Assembly (NCBI GenBank): GCA_947165485.1
Contig: CAMVAP010000017.1
Span: forward strand, 1-57,473
Direction of reading: 5' to 3'
DNA: 57,473 nucleotides
DNA from: an uncultured Prevotellaceae bacterium
Lineage (GTDB): Bacteria > Bacteroidota > Bacteroidia > Bacteroidales > Muribaculaceae
Part shown: in pieces, positions 26,959 through 35,970 of the stretch
Layout: each line of letters begins with the position of its first letter
Numbering within the stretch: position 1 is the stretch's first letter
Program-made: the position numbers and the translations under genes
Notes under the pieces: model-generated
Told to the model about the DNA's origin: nothing
Seen by the model: the letters and a program-made list of their open reading frames with translations, nothing else
The model's database searches: none

Positions 26959-28143
26959 ATGACTAAATATGACTTTGACCGCCGCATTGACCGCCATGGA
27001 ACCCAATGCAAGAAAATAGAAGTACTCAAACAAGATTATGGACGCGACGACCTGCTGCCGTTGTGGATTGCCGACATGGACTTTGCCGTGTGTCCCGAAA
27101 TCACTCAGGCACTGGTCCACCGCTTGGGTGACCACCCGATATATGGCTACACGTGCCTCTATGACAGCTACTGGCAGTCAATCATCGACTGGCAGCGCGA
27201 GCGCAACGGCTTTGAATTCACGCGTGAGGAGATCACCTTTGTAGCAGGCATTGTGACGGGCTTTGGCCTGGCCGTCAATTTCTTTACCCAGCCAGGCGAC
27301 AAGATTGTCATCCAGCAACCCGTGTATTACCCCTTTAAGGATGTCATTGAGGGCAATGGCCGCATCGCCATCAACAACGCCCTGATACCCACCCAGGACA
27401 ACTATGCCCGGATGAACCTGGAGGAGCTGGAGCAGATCATGGCGCAAGAGCGTCCCCGCATGATGGTGGTATGCAACCCGCACAATCCCATCGGCATCTC
27501 ATGGGAACCCGATGTGCTGCGCCGTGTGGCTCACCTTGCCAAGAAGTACAACGTCATTGTGTTCTCGGACGAGATCTTTGGAGACCTGACGCTATATGGT
27601 CACAAGCACACTGCAATGGCCTCGGTGAGCGATGAGGCAGCGGCTGTTACTGTGACTTGTGGAGCACCGAGCAAGACGTTCAACATTGCGGGGCTCAAGA
27701 GTTCGTGGTGTGTTGTGAAGAATCCCGCATTGCGCGAGCCCTTCTTCAAGTGGATTGAGCTCAACGAGTTGTGCAATGCCAACCTCACGTCGATCATTGC
27801 TGCCGAGGCCGCCTATCGCAACGGCAAGCAGTGGCTGGAGGAATGCCTGGCCTATATAGAGGGTAACATCGACTATGTGGAGCAATACTGCCGCGAGCAC
27901 ATTCCCGGCATTGTAGCCATCAAGCCACAAGCAGGCTTCCTGGTGTGGCTCGATTGCCGCGGCTTGGGGCTCAGTCATGATGAGGTGGTAGATTTGTTCC
28001 GCAACAAGGCCGGCTTGGCCATGAACGAGGGCACGATGTTTGGCGATGCAGGCGCCTGCCACATGCGGTTCAACATGGGAAGTCCGCGCAGTGTCATCGA
28101 ACAGGCGATGCAGCAGCTCGAAGCAGCCGTCAAGGCAAGATAG
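26959..28143 (+). CDS. patB: MalY/PatB family PLP-dependent C-S lyase (cystathionine beta-lyase type)
   Basis: A fold-type I aminotransferase-like PLP enzyme of 394 residues. It has LLPLWIADMDF near the N-terminus, PVYYPF, CNPHNPIG (PLP-binding Asn region), VFSDEIFGDL (Asp binding the pyridine nitrogen) and the Schiff-base lysine motif GAPSKTFNIAGL. These are the marks of the MalY/PatB group, which splits cystathionine or cysteine C-S bonds to give pyruvate, ammonia and a thiol. Some relatives act as regulators or as aminotransferases, so the substrate is uncertain. It is not the LL-diaminopimelate aminotransferase that could be expected beside dapF. The coding sequence ends 12 bp before the convergent acyltransferase gene. 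Confidence 0.85.
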   Translation: MTKYDFDRRIDRHGTQCKKIEVLKQDYGRDDLLPLWIADMDFAVCPEITQALVHRLGDHPIYGYTCLYDSYWQSIIDWQRERNGFEFTREEITFVAGIVTGFGLAVNFFTQPGDKIVIQQPVYYPFKDVIEGNGRIAINNALIPTQDNYARMNLEELEQIMAQERPRMMVVCNPHNPIGISWEPDVLRRVAHLAKKYNVIVFSDEIFGDLTLYGHKHTAMASVSDEAAAVTVTCGAPSKTFNIAGLKSSWCVVKNPALREPFFKWIELNELCNANLTSIIAAEAAYRNGKQWLEECLAYIEGNIDYVEQYCREHIPGIVAIKPQAGFLVWLDCRGLGLSHDEVVDLFRNKAGLAMNEGTMFGDAGACHMRFNMGSPRSVIEQAMQQLEAAVKAR

Positions 28144-28155
28144 GGGGGGGAAAGC

Positions 28156-29160
28156 CTAGAGCGCCGAGGATTTCTTGCCAAGCATCCAGGGGAAATAGCG
28201 CTCGACGATAATAGCCAGGGGGTACAAGACCACCATGACCGCAATGGCGATGGCGACCTTTAACAGGAGGTTGTCATCGAGGACGGCAGGACCGGCCAAG
28301 CGAGTCGCCACCATCTTGATGATGCCGATAAGGTAATTCTGGAGGGCAAGGTAAGTGATGCCAGTAATCGCCACCGCGCGCGCCACGCGACTATTGCCGT
28401 GATGGCGCTCTAGCAACTTGCATACGGCAGTGTAGCACGGCAGAACCAAGAGGACCGCTTCAGGAGCAAGGATATAGGCTACAGCACGGTCGATCGTCAA
28501 GGGAGCCACCACGAGGAAACCCAGGCCGATAACAGCCAGGAGCACCCACAAGATGGAGCGGCCAGCCGACTCGAAGGAAAACTTGTCCACCAAGCTGTGG
28601 CAACAGTTACCCAAGGCATAGATGGGCATATACAGGAAAGCCTTGTCCAGGTTCCAATAAGCGAACCATGAGAGCTCAGGCATGACGAACAGCGAGAGGT
28701 TCAATATCAGAGCGACCACCAGCGGCCAATAGCCGCTCAGGTATTTCCTGATGGGATAATAGATGACCTGCATGGTGAACAATGCCGCCAGGAACCAGAA
28801 GGGACCCAGCACGACATCGGGTGTACCCTGCACAAACTGCCACAGTGGGGTGAAGATGTCGATGGCCTGCTCCTCGGGACCCGCCATGCGTCGGCCCACA
28901 ACAAGCCACAAAGCATAGAACACCACAAAGAATGTGGTGTAAGGAACCAAGATCTGCCGCGCTCGATGCTTCAAGAAAGCAAAGAAATTGCGCTGCTTAG
29001 CGATATTGAACAGATAACCCGCGGCAAAGAAGAAAACCGGAGCACCCATATTGAAGAGGGCCACCTCATGAGCGGTGTCATACCGTGGGGGCGTGTGATA
29101 GACCACCACGAGAAACATCGCAATGCACTTGATGTAATCGAGCCAGGCCTTTCTATTCAT
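28156..29160 (-). CDS. Membrane acyltransferase, acyltransferase-3 family
   Basis: The 334-residue integral membrane protein begins with RKAWLDYIKCIAMFLVVVYH, the usual first transmembrane helix of acyltransferase-3 proteins with the conserved D and H residues. About ten hydrophobic segments follow, with a basic loop KHRARQILVPY after the second. Such proteins transfer acetyl or other acyl groups to cell-surface glycans, O-antigen or lipids at the inner membrane. The substrate cannot be deduced. It stands alone between convergent patB and a MITE-like element, and appears intact. Confidence 0.8.
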   Translation of the reverse strand: MNRKAWLDYIKCIAMFLVVVYHTPPRYDTAHEVALFNMGAPVFFFAAGYLFNIAKQRNFFAFLKHRARQILVPYTTFFVVFYALWLVVGRRMAGPEEQAIDIFTPLWQFVQGTPDVVLGPFWFLAALFTMQVIYYPIRKYLSGYWPLVVALILNLSLFVMPELSWFAYWNLDKAFLYMPIYALGNCCHSLVDKFSFESAGRSILWVLLAVIGLGFLVVAPLTIDRAVAYILAPEAVLLVLPCYTAVCKLLERHHGNSRVARAVAITGITYLALQNYLIGIIKMVATRLAGPAVLDDNLLLKVAIAIAVMVVLYPLAIIVERYFPWMLGKKSSAL

Positions 29161-29253
29161 ATATCACACATATATATATAATATAAAGGAAACAATAAGT
29201 ACAATAAAAACAATTATCGTGTTGCAGTCAACAAATTGTCATTATTGTAATTA

Positions 29254-29428
29254 GGGGGCTTCTATAAATTACCAAAATGATAATTTCTAGTGTTGGATGT
29301 CTTTGGCCGCTTCTAGGCATCGTTTGCCTTGACTTCTTGAACCATAGCTTGCTATGCTCCTGAGTAGTCAAGCCAAAAGTATTGAAAATCAATCCAAATC
29401 CATTCCAAGCTAATTTATAGAAGTCCCC
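29254..29428. repeat. MITE-like element, family C (175 bp)
   Basis: GGGGGCTTCTATAAATTA at the left end and TAATTTATAGAAGTCCCC at the right end are inverted repeats with one mismatch. The interior is non-coding and contains a smaller inverted arrangement around CTTGACTTCTTGAACC and GAGTAGTCAAGCC. It occupies most of the 306-base gene-free spacer 29161-29466. No target-site duplication could be assigned. Confidence 0.6.
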
Positions 29429-29466
29429 ATCTGTATTGTTCCCTTAGCGTTGACTATTTACAGTGT

Positions 29467-30738
29467 TCAGTCAATGATGTCAAAGCCCGTGTAACGTTGC
29501 AGGGCGGCAGGGATGCGGATGCCCTCGGGCGTCTGGTTGTTCTCGAGCAGGGCGGCCACGATGCGAGGCAGTGCCAGAGCCGACCCGTTGAGGGTGTGGC
29601 ACAGGTGGGTCTTCTTGTCATCACCACGATAACGGCACTTGAGACGATTGGCCTGATAGGTCTCAAAGTTGGAGACACTGCTCACTTCAAGCCAGCGCTG
29701 CTGGGCAGCCGACCACACCTCAAAGTCAAAGGTGATGGCGCTCGTGAAACTCATGTCACCACCACACAGGCGCAGGATGTGCCACGGCAGTTCGAGTTTC
29801 TCCAGCAACCCCTGCACATGGTCCTTCATCTCCTCGAGAGCCTTGTAGGAATCCTCGGGTTTCTCAATACGGACGATTTCAACCTTGTCAAACTGATGCA
29901 GACGGTTCAGGCCACGCACATCCTTACCGTAGGAACCTGCCTCACGACGGAAACAAGCCGAGAAAGCGCAGTTCTTCTTGGGAAGTTCCTCCTGCGGGAT
30001 GATTACGTCGCGGTACATGTTGGTCACGGGCACCTCGGCAGTGGGAATCAAGTAGAAGTTATCCACCTGGCAATGGTACATCTGACCCTCCTTGTCGGGC
30101 AACTGGCCTGTACCCAGACCTGACGCCTCATTGACGACAAAGGGCGGTTCAACTTCCACATATCCAGCCTTGCCAGCCTCGTCGAGGAAGAACTGGGTCA
30201 ATGCACGCTGCAAGCGCGCTCCCTTGCCCACATAGACGGGGAAACCAGCACCGGTGATCTTGACACCCAAGTCAAAGTCGATCAGACCATACTTCTTGGC
30301 CAGATCCCAATGGGGTAAAGCGTCCTCGGGCAATTCAGGCATCTTACCACCCGTTTTCTCGACCACATTATCCTCGGCAGTCTTGCCCTCGGGCACACCA
30401 CTGTAGGGGACATTGGGTACGCTCAACAGGATGTCGGTAATCTCGTCCTGAGCGGCAGTGAGGTTATCGTCGATTTCCTTATTGGCGGTCTTGAGGCTTG
30501 CCACCTGAGCCTTGACATTGTCGGCCTCCTCACGGTTGCCCTGCTTCATGAGGGCACCGATCTGGGCAGCCATCTTATTGAGTACAGCGGCGTTGTCGTC
30601 GCGTTGTTTTTGCAGTGCACGGCGCTGCTTGTCCAGTTCCACGATGCGCATGATGGGCTCGCGTCCGTCAAACTGCTTGACGGCAAGACGGCGAATCACA
30701 TCCTCGGGATCCTGGTTGATCAGTTGTAATGTCAGCAT
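29467..30738 (-). CDS. serS: Serine--tRNA ligase
   Basis: SerRS charges tRNA-Ser and tRNA-Sec with serine. The 423-residue protein has the N-terminal antiparallel coiled coil (about residues 25-100) that grips the long variable arm of the tRNA. The class II core follows, with FSACFRREAGSYGKDVRGLNR as motif 2 and a GSALALPRIVAALLENNQ motif 3. The length is typical. It follows ftsZ after a REP-like hairpin, so it could be partly co-transcribed with the dcw operon. Nothing unusual was seen. Confidence 0.95.
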   Translation of the reverse strand: MLTLQLINQDPEDVIRRLAVKQFDGREPIMRIVELDKQRRALQKQRDDNAAVLNKMAAQIGALMKQGNREEADNVKAQVASLKTANKEIDDNLTAAQDEITDILLSVPNVPYSGVPEGKTAEDNVVEKTGGKMPELPEDALPHWDLAKKYGLIDFDLGVKITGAGFPVYVGKGARLQRALTQFFLDEAGKAGYVEVEPPFVVNEASGLGTGQLPDKEGQMYHCQVDNFYLIPTAEVPVTNMYRDVIIPQEELPKKNCAFSACFRREAGSYGKDVRGLNRLHQFDKVEIVRIEKPEDSYKALEEMKDHVQGLLEKLELPWHILRLCGGDMSFTSAITFDFEVWSAAQQRWLEVSSVSNFETYQANRLKCRYRGDDKKTHLCHTLNGSALALPRIVAALLENNQTPEGIRIPAALQRYTGFDIID

Positions 30739-30758
30739 TTCTTAATAGTATTAATCCT

Positions 30759-30796
30759 CAAGTTTCTAAAGTGGGCTAAGCCACTTTAGAAACTTG
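30759..30796. repeat. REP-like hairpin, family B copy 1, between ftsZ and serS
   Basis: Perfect 16-bp arms CAAGTTTCTAAAGTGG and CCACTTTAGAAACTTG enclose the loop GCTAAG. A related, less perfect hairpin lies at 47760-47801. It sits 19 bp past the ftsZ stop and 21 bp before serS, and may trim or terminate the dcw transcript; no T-tract follows. Confidence 0.65.
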
Positions 30797-30815
30797 AATG
30801 ATAGTAGAGTTAAAT

Positions 30816-32225
30816 TTAATCGTCACCAAAGTTGATGGTCTGTGAGTCACCACTGCCCGAGCGCTTGTTCATCTTGGGCACCTCAACGGGCTTCTCCTGA
30901 CTGACGTCCTGCTGGCGCTCCTTGATCTGGTTGCGGAAGTCGGGTTTACGCTTGTAGGTCGGGGTTTTCTCAATCATGTCGATGACATCGTCGTCGTCCA
31001 TCTGCTCGGGCGAGAGCACGATGTAACGGGCACGGTTCTGAGCCAAGGCCTGCTTGGTGATAGCCTCCTCACCATACTCTTTCCTGAGACGATCGGTGTC
31101 GGAGATCGTGCTGTGGGCAGGCATCGGGGCACGGCGAGTGGTCACCGTGGCCACAGGAGCCTCCTTGTCGAGCGACACATTAAATCCAGCGGCGAGGACG
31201 GTGATCTTGATTTGTCCCTCCTCAAGCGTGCGGTCATGAGCGGTACCCCAGATCACGTCCACTTCCTGGTCAAAGTTGGCCATGAAGTCCTGAATCTCGG
31301 TCGTCTCACCCATGCGCAACGGCGTGCTGCTGTCGGGGTTGAAATAGACATTCATCAAGATCTTGCGCGAGCCATACACGTCACGGTTCTTGAGCAGGGG
31401 CGATTCAAGGGCATCCTCGATAGCCTTGGAGACACGGTGCTCACCAGCACCATAACCTGAACTGATGATGGCAGCGCCACCATTGCGCAGGGTCGTGTTC
31501 ACATCGTTGAAGTCGAGGTTGATGACACCCTTGACGGTAATCAGGTCACTGATGCTGCGGGCGGCAGTGGTCAGCGTGTCATCGGCCTTACCGAAGGCGT
31601 TGGTGAAGTCCAGGTCGCTGTAGATCTCGGTGAGGCGCTGGTTGTTGATGATGAGCAGGGCATCAACATACTTGCCCATCTCATCGGCACCGGCAAGCGC
31701 CTTGAGAATCTTCTTGGGACCCTCAAACAGGAAGGGGATGGTCACGATACCGATGGTGAGGACACCCTTCTCGTGAGCGATGCGTGCCACAACGGGGGCT
31801 GCACCCGTACCGGTGCCACCACCCATACCAGCGGTAATGAATACCATCTTGGTATCATCGTCAAAGAGCTGCGCAATCTCGGCCTCACTCTCCTCGGCGG
31901 CACGCTTGGCCGTCTCGGGGATGTTACCAGCGCCCAGGCCGTGGGTCGTGTTGGGACCCAGGAGCACGCGGTTAGGCACCGGAGACTCGTTGAGCTGCTG
32001 GCGGTCGGTGTTGAGCACGACAAATGATACGCCCTCGATATTCTGCATATACATGTGGTTGATGGCATTGTTACCACCGCCACCAACGCCCATCACCTTG
32101 ATGATGGTGCGCATTTTTTCATTATCCTGGAAGCCTGAACCCTGGTCCAGAGTCTTGTAGATGTCACTGTCATGAGCGCTAGCACCCCCATGCTTCCCAT
32201 CAAATTTTATTCTTCTCTCGTCCAT
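30816..32225 (-). CDS. ftsZ: Cell division protein FtsZ
   Basis: FtsZ is the tubulin-like GTPase that forms the division ring at mid-cell. The 469-residue protein has an N-terminal extension of about 38 residues, the GVGGGGNNAINHM nucleotide-binding loop, the tubulin signature GGGTGTGAAP, and the T7 loop NLDFNDVNTT. The C-terminal linker is long and Gln/Lys-rich, with a PTYKRKPDF stretch that may be the conserved tail peptide binding FtsA, followed by a further 40 residues to INFGDD. It is the last dcw gene, 54 bp after ftsA. Intact. Confidence 0.97.
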   Translation of the reverse strand: MDERRIKFDGKHGGASAHDSDIYKTLDQGSGFQDNEKMRTIIKVMGVGGGGNNAINHMYMQNIEGVSFVVLNTDRQQLNESPVPNRVLLGPNTTHGLGAGNIPETAKRAAEESEAEIAQLFDDDTKMVFITAGMGGGTGTGAAPVVARIAHEKGVLTIGIVTIPFLFEGPKKILKALAGADEMGKYVDALLIINNQRLTEIYSDLDFTNAFGKADDTLTTAARSISDLITVKGVINLDFNDVNTTLRNGGAAIISSGYGAGEHRVSKAIEDALESPLLKNRDVYGSRKILMNVYFNPDSSTPLRMGETTEIQDFMANFDQEVDVIWGTAHDRTLEEGQIKITVLAAGFNVSLDKEAPVATVTTRRAPMPAHSTISDTDRLRKEYGEEAITKQALAQNRARYIVLSPEQMDDDDVIDMIEKTPTYKRKPDFRNQIKERQQDVSQEKPVEVPKMNKRSGSGDSQTINFGDD

Positions 32226-32279
32226 ATTGTGATTTTTTTTGTTTTAATAATTGGGTGAATGAGTTCTTAACGCTTGTAG

Positions 32280-33596
32280 TTACTGATCATCGTTATCATC
32301 ATCTTCCTGCATGAGGTTCTTGAGCTTGTCGGCCCATTTTCCCCAAGCGCTCTGCTTCTTGGGTTTCTCCTTGGTGGGCTTTGCAGGTTGTTGCGGTGCA
32401 ACGGGCTCGGGACGGGGAGGCAGCGGACCGTCAAACGTGGGTCCGTTCTCATACTTGTTGAGTTCAACACAAGTCTCTCCATCGGGAATCATGTCGGCAG
32501 CCTTGGCCAGCAGTGAGAACACCTCGATATACTCCATGCGGTTGATTTCGTTGTTGAGGATATTGAGCGAGGGAGGATTCTGTCCCAAGCGCACCTTGAT
32601 CTTGATAGTCTCCTCAAGTTTCTGTTGCAAGCCACCCAGGTGGGCACCGCCACCGATGAGGATGATGCTCTGCACACCGTCAGCCGCCACACCGGCATCA
32701 GCCAGTTGCTGATTGATGTTGGCAATGATTTCACCGGTGCGTGCAGCAATATAGTTGCTAGCCTCACGAGCGCTCACGCCCTCGATGACCACATCGCTCA
32801 CATTGCTGGGATCCAGCGGATTGTTGATATTCTTCTTCACATTCTCGGCAGTCTCTTCCAGCACGCTCAAGCCCGTCATCACGTCGCGGGTGAGGTTGCG
32901 GCCACCCAGGGGCAGGGTGTTGAGGAAGATGAGCGCACCATTCTTGTAGATGGCAACGGTCGTGGTCTCGGCACCCATGTCCACGAGCATGCAGCCCAGC
33001 TCGCGGTCACTGTCACTCAGGATCTGCTCGGCCACTGCCAGCGGGGTAACGATGTAATCCTTGGCAGGTACACCAAAGGTCATCAATCGGTTGAGATTGA
33101 GCTTCAGGGCAGGCTTGGCGACGATGAGGTTGACCCTGATTTTTATGGATGAACCAAATTGTCCTACGGGGTTGGTCGTTTCCACCTTATCGACATAGTA
33201 GGCACGAGGCACAATATCGACGGTGTCGTGGTTACGGATAGGGGTACTGGTGGCCTCGTGGATGATGCGGTCGATGAGCTCACGGGTAATCGGCTCGGTG
33301 GAGCCCACACTGCGGTTCACCTCGCTCAAGCTACTGTGCAGCGACCTGCCGCTCACGCCCATATAGACCTGGGTGATGCGTCCGTCGATCATACCCTCCA
33401 GGTTCTTGAGGATGCGATTGATGCTGCTCTTGATGTTCTCAACATTCTGCACGATGCCATATCTCACGCTATTGAGATGTTTCTCTTCTTGCAAGTGCCT
33501 TACACTCAAGTATCCAGCCGAAGTCTTCTCGGCGATAGCTCCAACGATCTTGGAGCTTCCGATTTCAAGTGCTACTATGTACTGGTTCTTTTCCAT
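32280..33596 (-). CDS. ftsA: Cell division protein FtsA
   Basis: FtsA is the actin-like ATPase that tethers FtsZ to the membrane. The 438-residue protein has the phosphate-binding loop EIGSSKIVGAIAEK at the N-terminus, the SHS2-type insert in the middle, a second phosphate loop in the MLVDMGAETTTVAIY segment, and the adenosine motif ILIGGGAHLGG. A proline-rich linker precedes the basic amphipathic helix SAWGKWADKLKNLMQ, the expected membrane-targeting sequence, and an acidic end DDDNDDQ. It lies between ftsQ and ftsZ, the usual dcw order. Confidence 0.95.
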   Translation of the reverse strand: MEKNQYIVALEIGSSKIVGAIAEKTSAGYLSVRHLQEEKHLNSVRYGIVQNVENIKSSINRILKNLEGMIDGRITQVYMGVSGRSLHSSLSEVNRSVGSTEPITRELIDRIIHEATSTPIRNHDTVDIVPRAYYVDKVETTNPVGQFGSSIKIRVNLIVAKPALKLNLNRLMTFGVPAKDYIVTPLAVAEQILSDSDRELGCMLVDMGAETTTVAIYKNGALIFLNTLPLGGRNLTRDVMTGLSVLEETAENVKKNINNPLDPSNVSDVVIEGVSAREASNYIAARTGEIIANINQQLADAGVAADGVQSIILIGGGAHLGGLQQKLEETIKIKVRLGQNPPSLNILNNEINRMEYIEVFSLLAKAADMIPDGETCVELNKYENGPTFDGPLPPRPEPVAPQQPAKPTKEKPKKQSAWGKWADKLKNLMQEDDDNDDQ

Positions 33597-33648
33597 AAAA
33601 ATGATCGAAATATTTTGATTTTATTGCTTTTATAAATTGTTTTGTTTT

Positions 33649-34557
33649 TTAGTTACTCTTCTTGTCGGGCTTAGCATCCTTTTTCTCTTCGGGCTTTGCC
33701 TCCTGCTTCTTGGCCTGCTCTGGCTTTTCTTTCTTGACATCGGCAGCCGTGCCGGTAGTCATTGTCTCGATGTCGGGAGCCTGCTCGTCATCCTCGGGAT
33801 CATACTCGATAATCTGGGGTACAGCCTTGACACGCCTGGTGGCAACAATCTGGTGATTCCATTTCACCGAGATGGTGTCATAGGTATTCCATCCGCGCTT
33901 GGGCAACACCTCGCTGTAGAACAGCTTGAGCTTGGCAAACTTATTGTCAAACCCGTCGGCATTGCCGATGTTCACCACATGACCACTGAAATCAGGGACG
34001 ATGATGATGTTGTTGGTATCGCGCACACAGTACATCGTCACGAGCGAGTGCAACAACGAGTCACCTTCCACATAGTCGATGAGCGGCAGCAGGCGCGTGG
34101 GCGGATAGGCACGGGTGAAGTGTCCTTGCACAACAGGCACGTCACAGTGATAATAGGCGTTGGCCGCCATGCGCTTGCCGGCACGGTTCACATAGTAAGA
34201 CTCCTCGCCGTCAAACACACGGAACACAGGCACCAACTGGCTCACCCTGATGAGGAGCCGGCCATCCTGACACTTGACACAGTCGGCATTCTCAAGATAG
34301 GGCGAGAGCCTGAGCGCTTCCTCGATATCCGAGGCATTGATGTCGCCCATGTGCTTGCCCACGACCTTGATGCCCTGCCCCTTGAGGTCGCTCAAGACCC
34401 CTTCGGGCGTGACAAACGATGTGCTGTCGGCATTGACGACCTGCACGTCGATGCGCTGGCACAACTCACCGCGTGACTTGCCGCGCGCCCACAGGATACC
34501 CGTGGTGAGCGCAACCGCCAGAACAATCAGTATGCTATTTTGTATCAGTCGTTTCAA
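33649..34557 (-). CDS. ftsQ: Cell division protein FtsQ
   Basis: FtsQ is the single-pass periplasmic scaffold that links the FtsB/L and early divisome proteins. The 302-residue protein has a short cytoplasmic N-terminus, one transmembrane helix (residues about 7-24), then a POTRA-like region (IDVQVVNADS, TPEGVLSDLK) and a beta domain. The C-terminal 45 residues are Lys/Glu/Pro-rich (KKEKPEQAKKQEAKPEEKK), an unusual tail but seen in Bacteroidales. No ATG lies near the N-terminus. The first usable codon is TTG at 34557, which overlaps the murC stop as TTGA, and an in-frame stop follows shortly upstream. Confidence 0.88.
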   Translation of the reverse strand: MKRLIQNSILIVLAVALTTGILWARGKSRGELCQRIDVQVVNADSTSFVTPEGVLSDLKGQGIKVVGKHMGDINASDIEEALRLSPYLENADCVKCQDGRLLIRVSQLVPVFRVFDGEESYYVNRAGKRMAANAYYHCDVPVVQGHFTRAYPPTRLLPLIDYVEGDSLLHSLVTMYCVRDTNNIIIVPDFSGHVVNIGNADGFDNKFAKLKLFYSEVLPKRGWNTYDTISVKWNHQIVATRRVKAVPQIIEYDPEDDEQAPDIETMTTGTAADVKKEKPEQAKKQEAKPEEKKDAKPDKKSN

Positions 34558-35936
34558 TGCTCTTGCTTGTTAAATTCATCGCATATTTGAGGCAGCAGAT
34601 TGGCGATATCGCCAGCACCCACTGTCAATAAAACGTCAAAATTACTCAAATGTATTGACTTAATCAAATTTTCTTTAGAGTAAATGATTTTTTTTGCACT
34701 TGTTACCTTTTGGAGGATGATTTCACTGGTCACACCAGGAATGGGTTCCTCGCGGGCGGGATAGATGGGCAACAGGATCACCTCGTCGGCCAGCGAGAGT
34801 GCAGCGGCAAACTCTGGCGCAAAGTCCCTCGTACGCGTGTACAGGTGAGGCTGGAAAATCACCGTCAATTGCCTGCCGGGATACAGGTCGCGCACCGAGG
34901 AGATGCTGGCACGCAGCTCGTCGGGATGATGGGCATAGTCGTCGATCATCACCTTGCCATGCTCGCCCGGTTCCTTGATCCAGAACTCAAAACGGCGCTT
35001 AGCGCCCTGGAAGGTCGCCACGGCATCACGCATAGCCTGAAGCGGCACGTTGACCAGTCGGCAAGCAGCCATGGCAGCTATGGCATTCTCGATATTGATA
35101 TCGACAGGAACACCCAGGGTGATGTCGCTCAAGGTTTCCCACGGCGTCACCAGGTCAAAAGTGATCTGACCATCGCCCTTGCGCACGTTGACGGCATGGA
35201 AATCACCGTTGTCGCGACTATAGGTGTAGATGGTCACACCCTCACCCACCCTGGGCTGGAGGGCCAGACCCGTGTGGACGATGAGGGCACCGCCCGGCTG
35301 AATCAGCTCGGTAAAATGGGCAAAGCTCTCCAAGTAGGCCTCAGGGGTGCCGTAGATGTCGAGATGGTCGGGGTCGGTCGAGGTCACCACGGCCACATAG
35401 GGACTCAGGTGATGGAATGAGCGGTCAAACTCATCGGCCTCGATGACCGAATAGGGGCTGGTCGTTGACAACAGGAAGTTGCTGTCATAGTTGCGCAACA
35501 CGCCACCCAAGAAGGCATTGCAGCCAATGCCTGAACTGTGCAGGATGTGTGCCGCCATGCTCGACGTGGTGGTCTTGCCATGGGTACCTGCAAAACACAG
35601 CCCGCGGGAATGCCGGGTTACCACCCCCAACAGAGCGGCCCGCTTCACCACCTCAAAACCGTTGGCACGGAAGTATTGCAGCCCACGATGGCTATCGGGC
35701 ACAGCAGGAGTATAGACTACCAGCGTGTGCTCCGGGTCACGGCAAGCATCGGGGATGAGTGCGGGATCCTCGTCATAATCGATGTGAACGCCCTCACGCT
35801 CCAGTGCATGGGTCAAGTCGCTGGGTGTGCGGTCATAACCGGCCACCCGCTTGCCCTGAGCCAGGAAATAGCGTTCGAGGGCAGCCATACCGATGCCCCC
35901 CGCTCCCACAAAGTATAATGAATCAAACTCTTTCAT
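34554..35936 (-). CDS. murC: UDP-N-acetylmuramate--L-alanine ligase
   Basis: MurC adds L-Ala to UDP-MurNAc, the first amino-acid step of peptidoglycan precursor synthesis. The 460-residue protein has the Rossmann start YFVGAGGIGMAALERYF, the ATP-binding loop GTHGKTTTSSMAAHIL, and the Mur-ligase motifs EADEFDRSFHHL and YAHHPDELRASI. Its length is normal. The stop overlaps the TTG start of ftsQ. It lies 34 bp downstream of murG. All three Mur domains look complete. Confidence 0.96.
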   Translation of the reverse strand: MKEFDSLYFVGAGGIGMAALERYFLAQGKRVAGYDRTPSDLTHALEREGVHIDYDEDPALIPDACRDPEHTLVVYTPAVPDSHRGLQYFRANGFEVVKRAALLGVVTRHSRGLCFAGTHGKTTTSSMAAHILHSSGIGCNAFLGGVLRNYDSNFLLSTTSPYSVIEADEFDRSFHHLSPYVAVVTSTDPDHLDIYGTPEAYLESFAHFTELIQPGGALIVHTGLALQPRVGEGVTIYTYSRDNGDFHAVNVRKGDGQITFDLVTPWETLSDITLGVPVDINIENAIAAMAACRLVNVPLQAMRDAVATFQGAKRRFEFWIKEPGEHGKVMIDDYAHHPDELRASISSVRDLYPGRQLTVIFQPHLYTRTRDFAPEFAAALSLADEVILLPIYPAREEPIPGVTSEIILQKVTSAKKIIYSKENLIKSIHLSNFDVLLTVGAGDIANLLPQICDEFNKQEH

Positions 35937-35970
35937 GATTTCCTAGTTGGTTGATGTATTTTAACGACAT

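Noticed and set aside
26959-28143. LL-diaminopimelate aminotransferase next to dapF
   Set aside because: The lysine motif GAPSKTFNIAGL and the overall pattern are those of MalY/PatB lyases, not of DapL.
28143-28150. A run of eight G residues as a phase-variable switch
   Set aside because: It begins at the last base of the patB stop codon and lies before the end of the convergent gene, so slippage would not change either protein.
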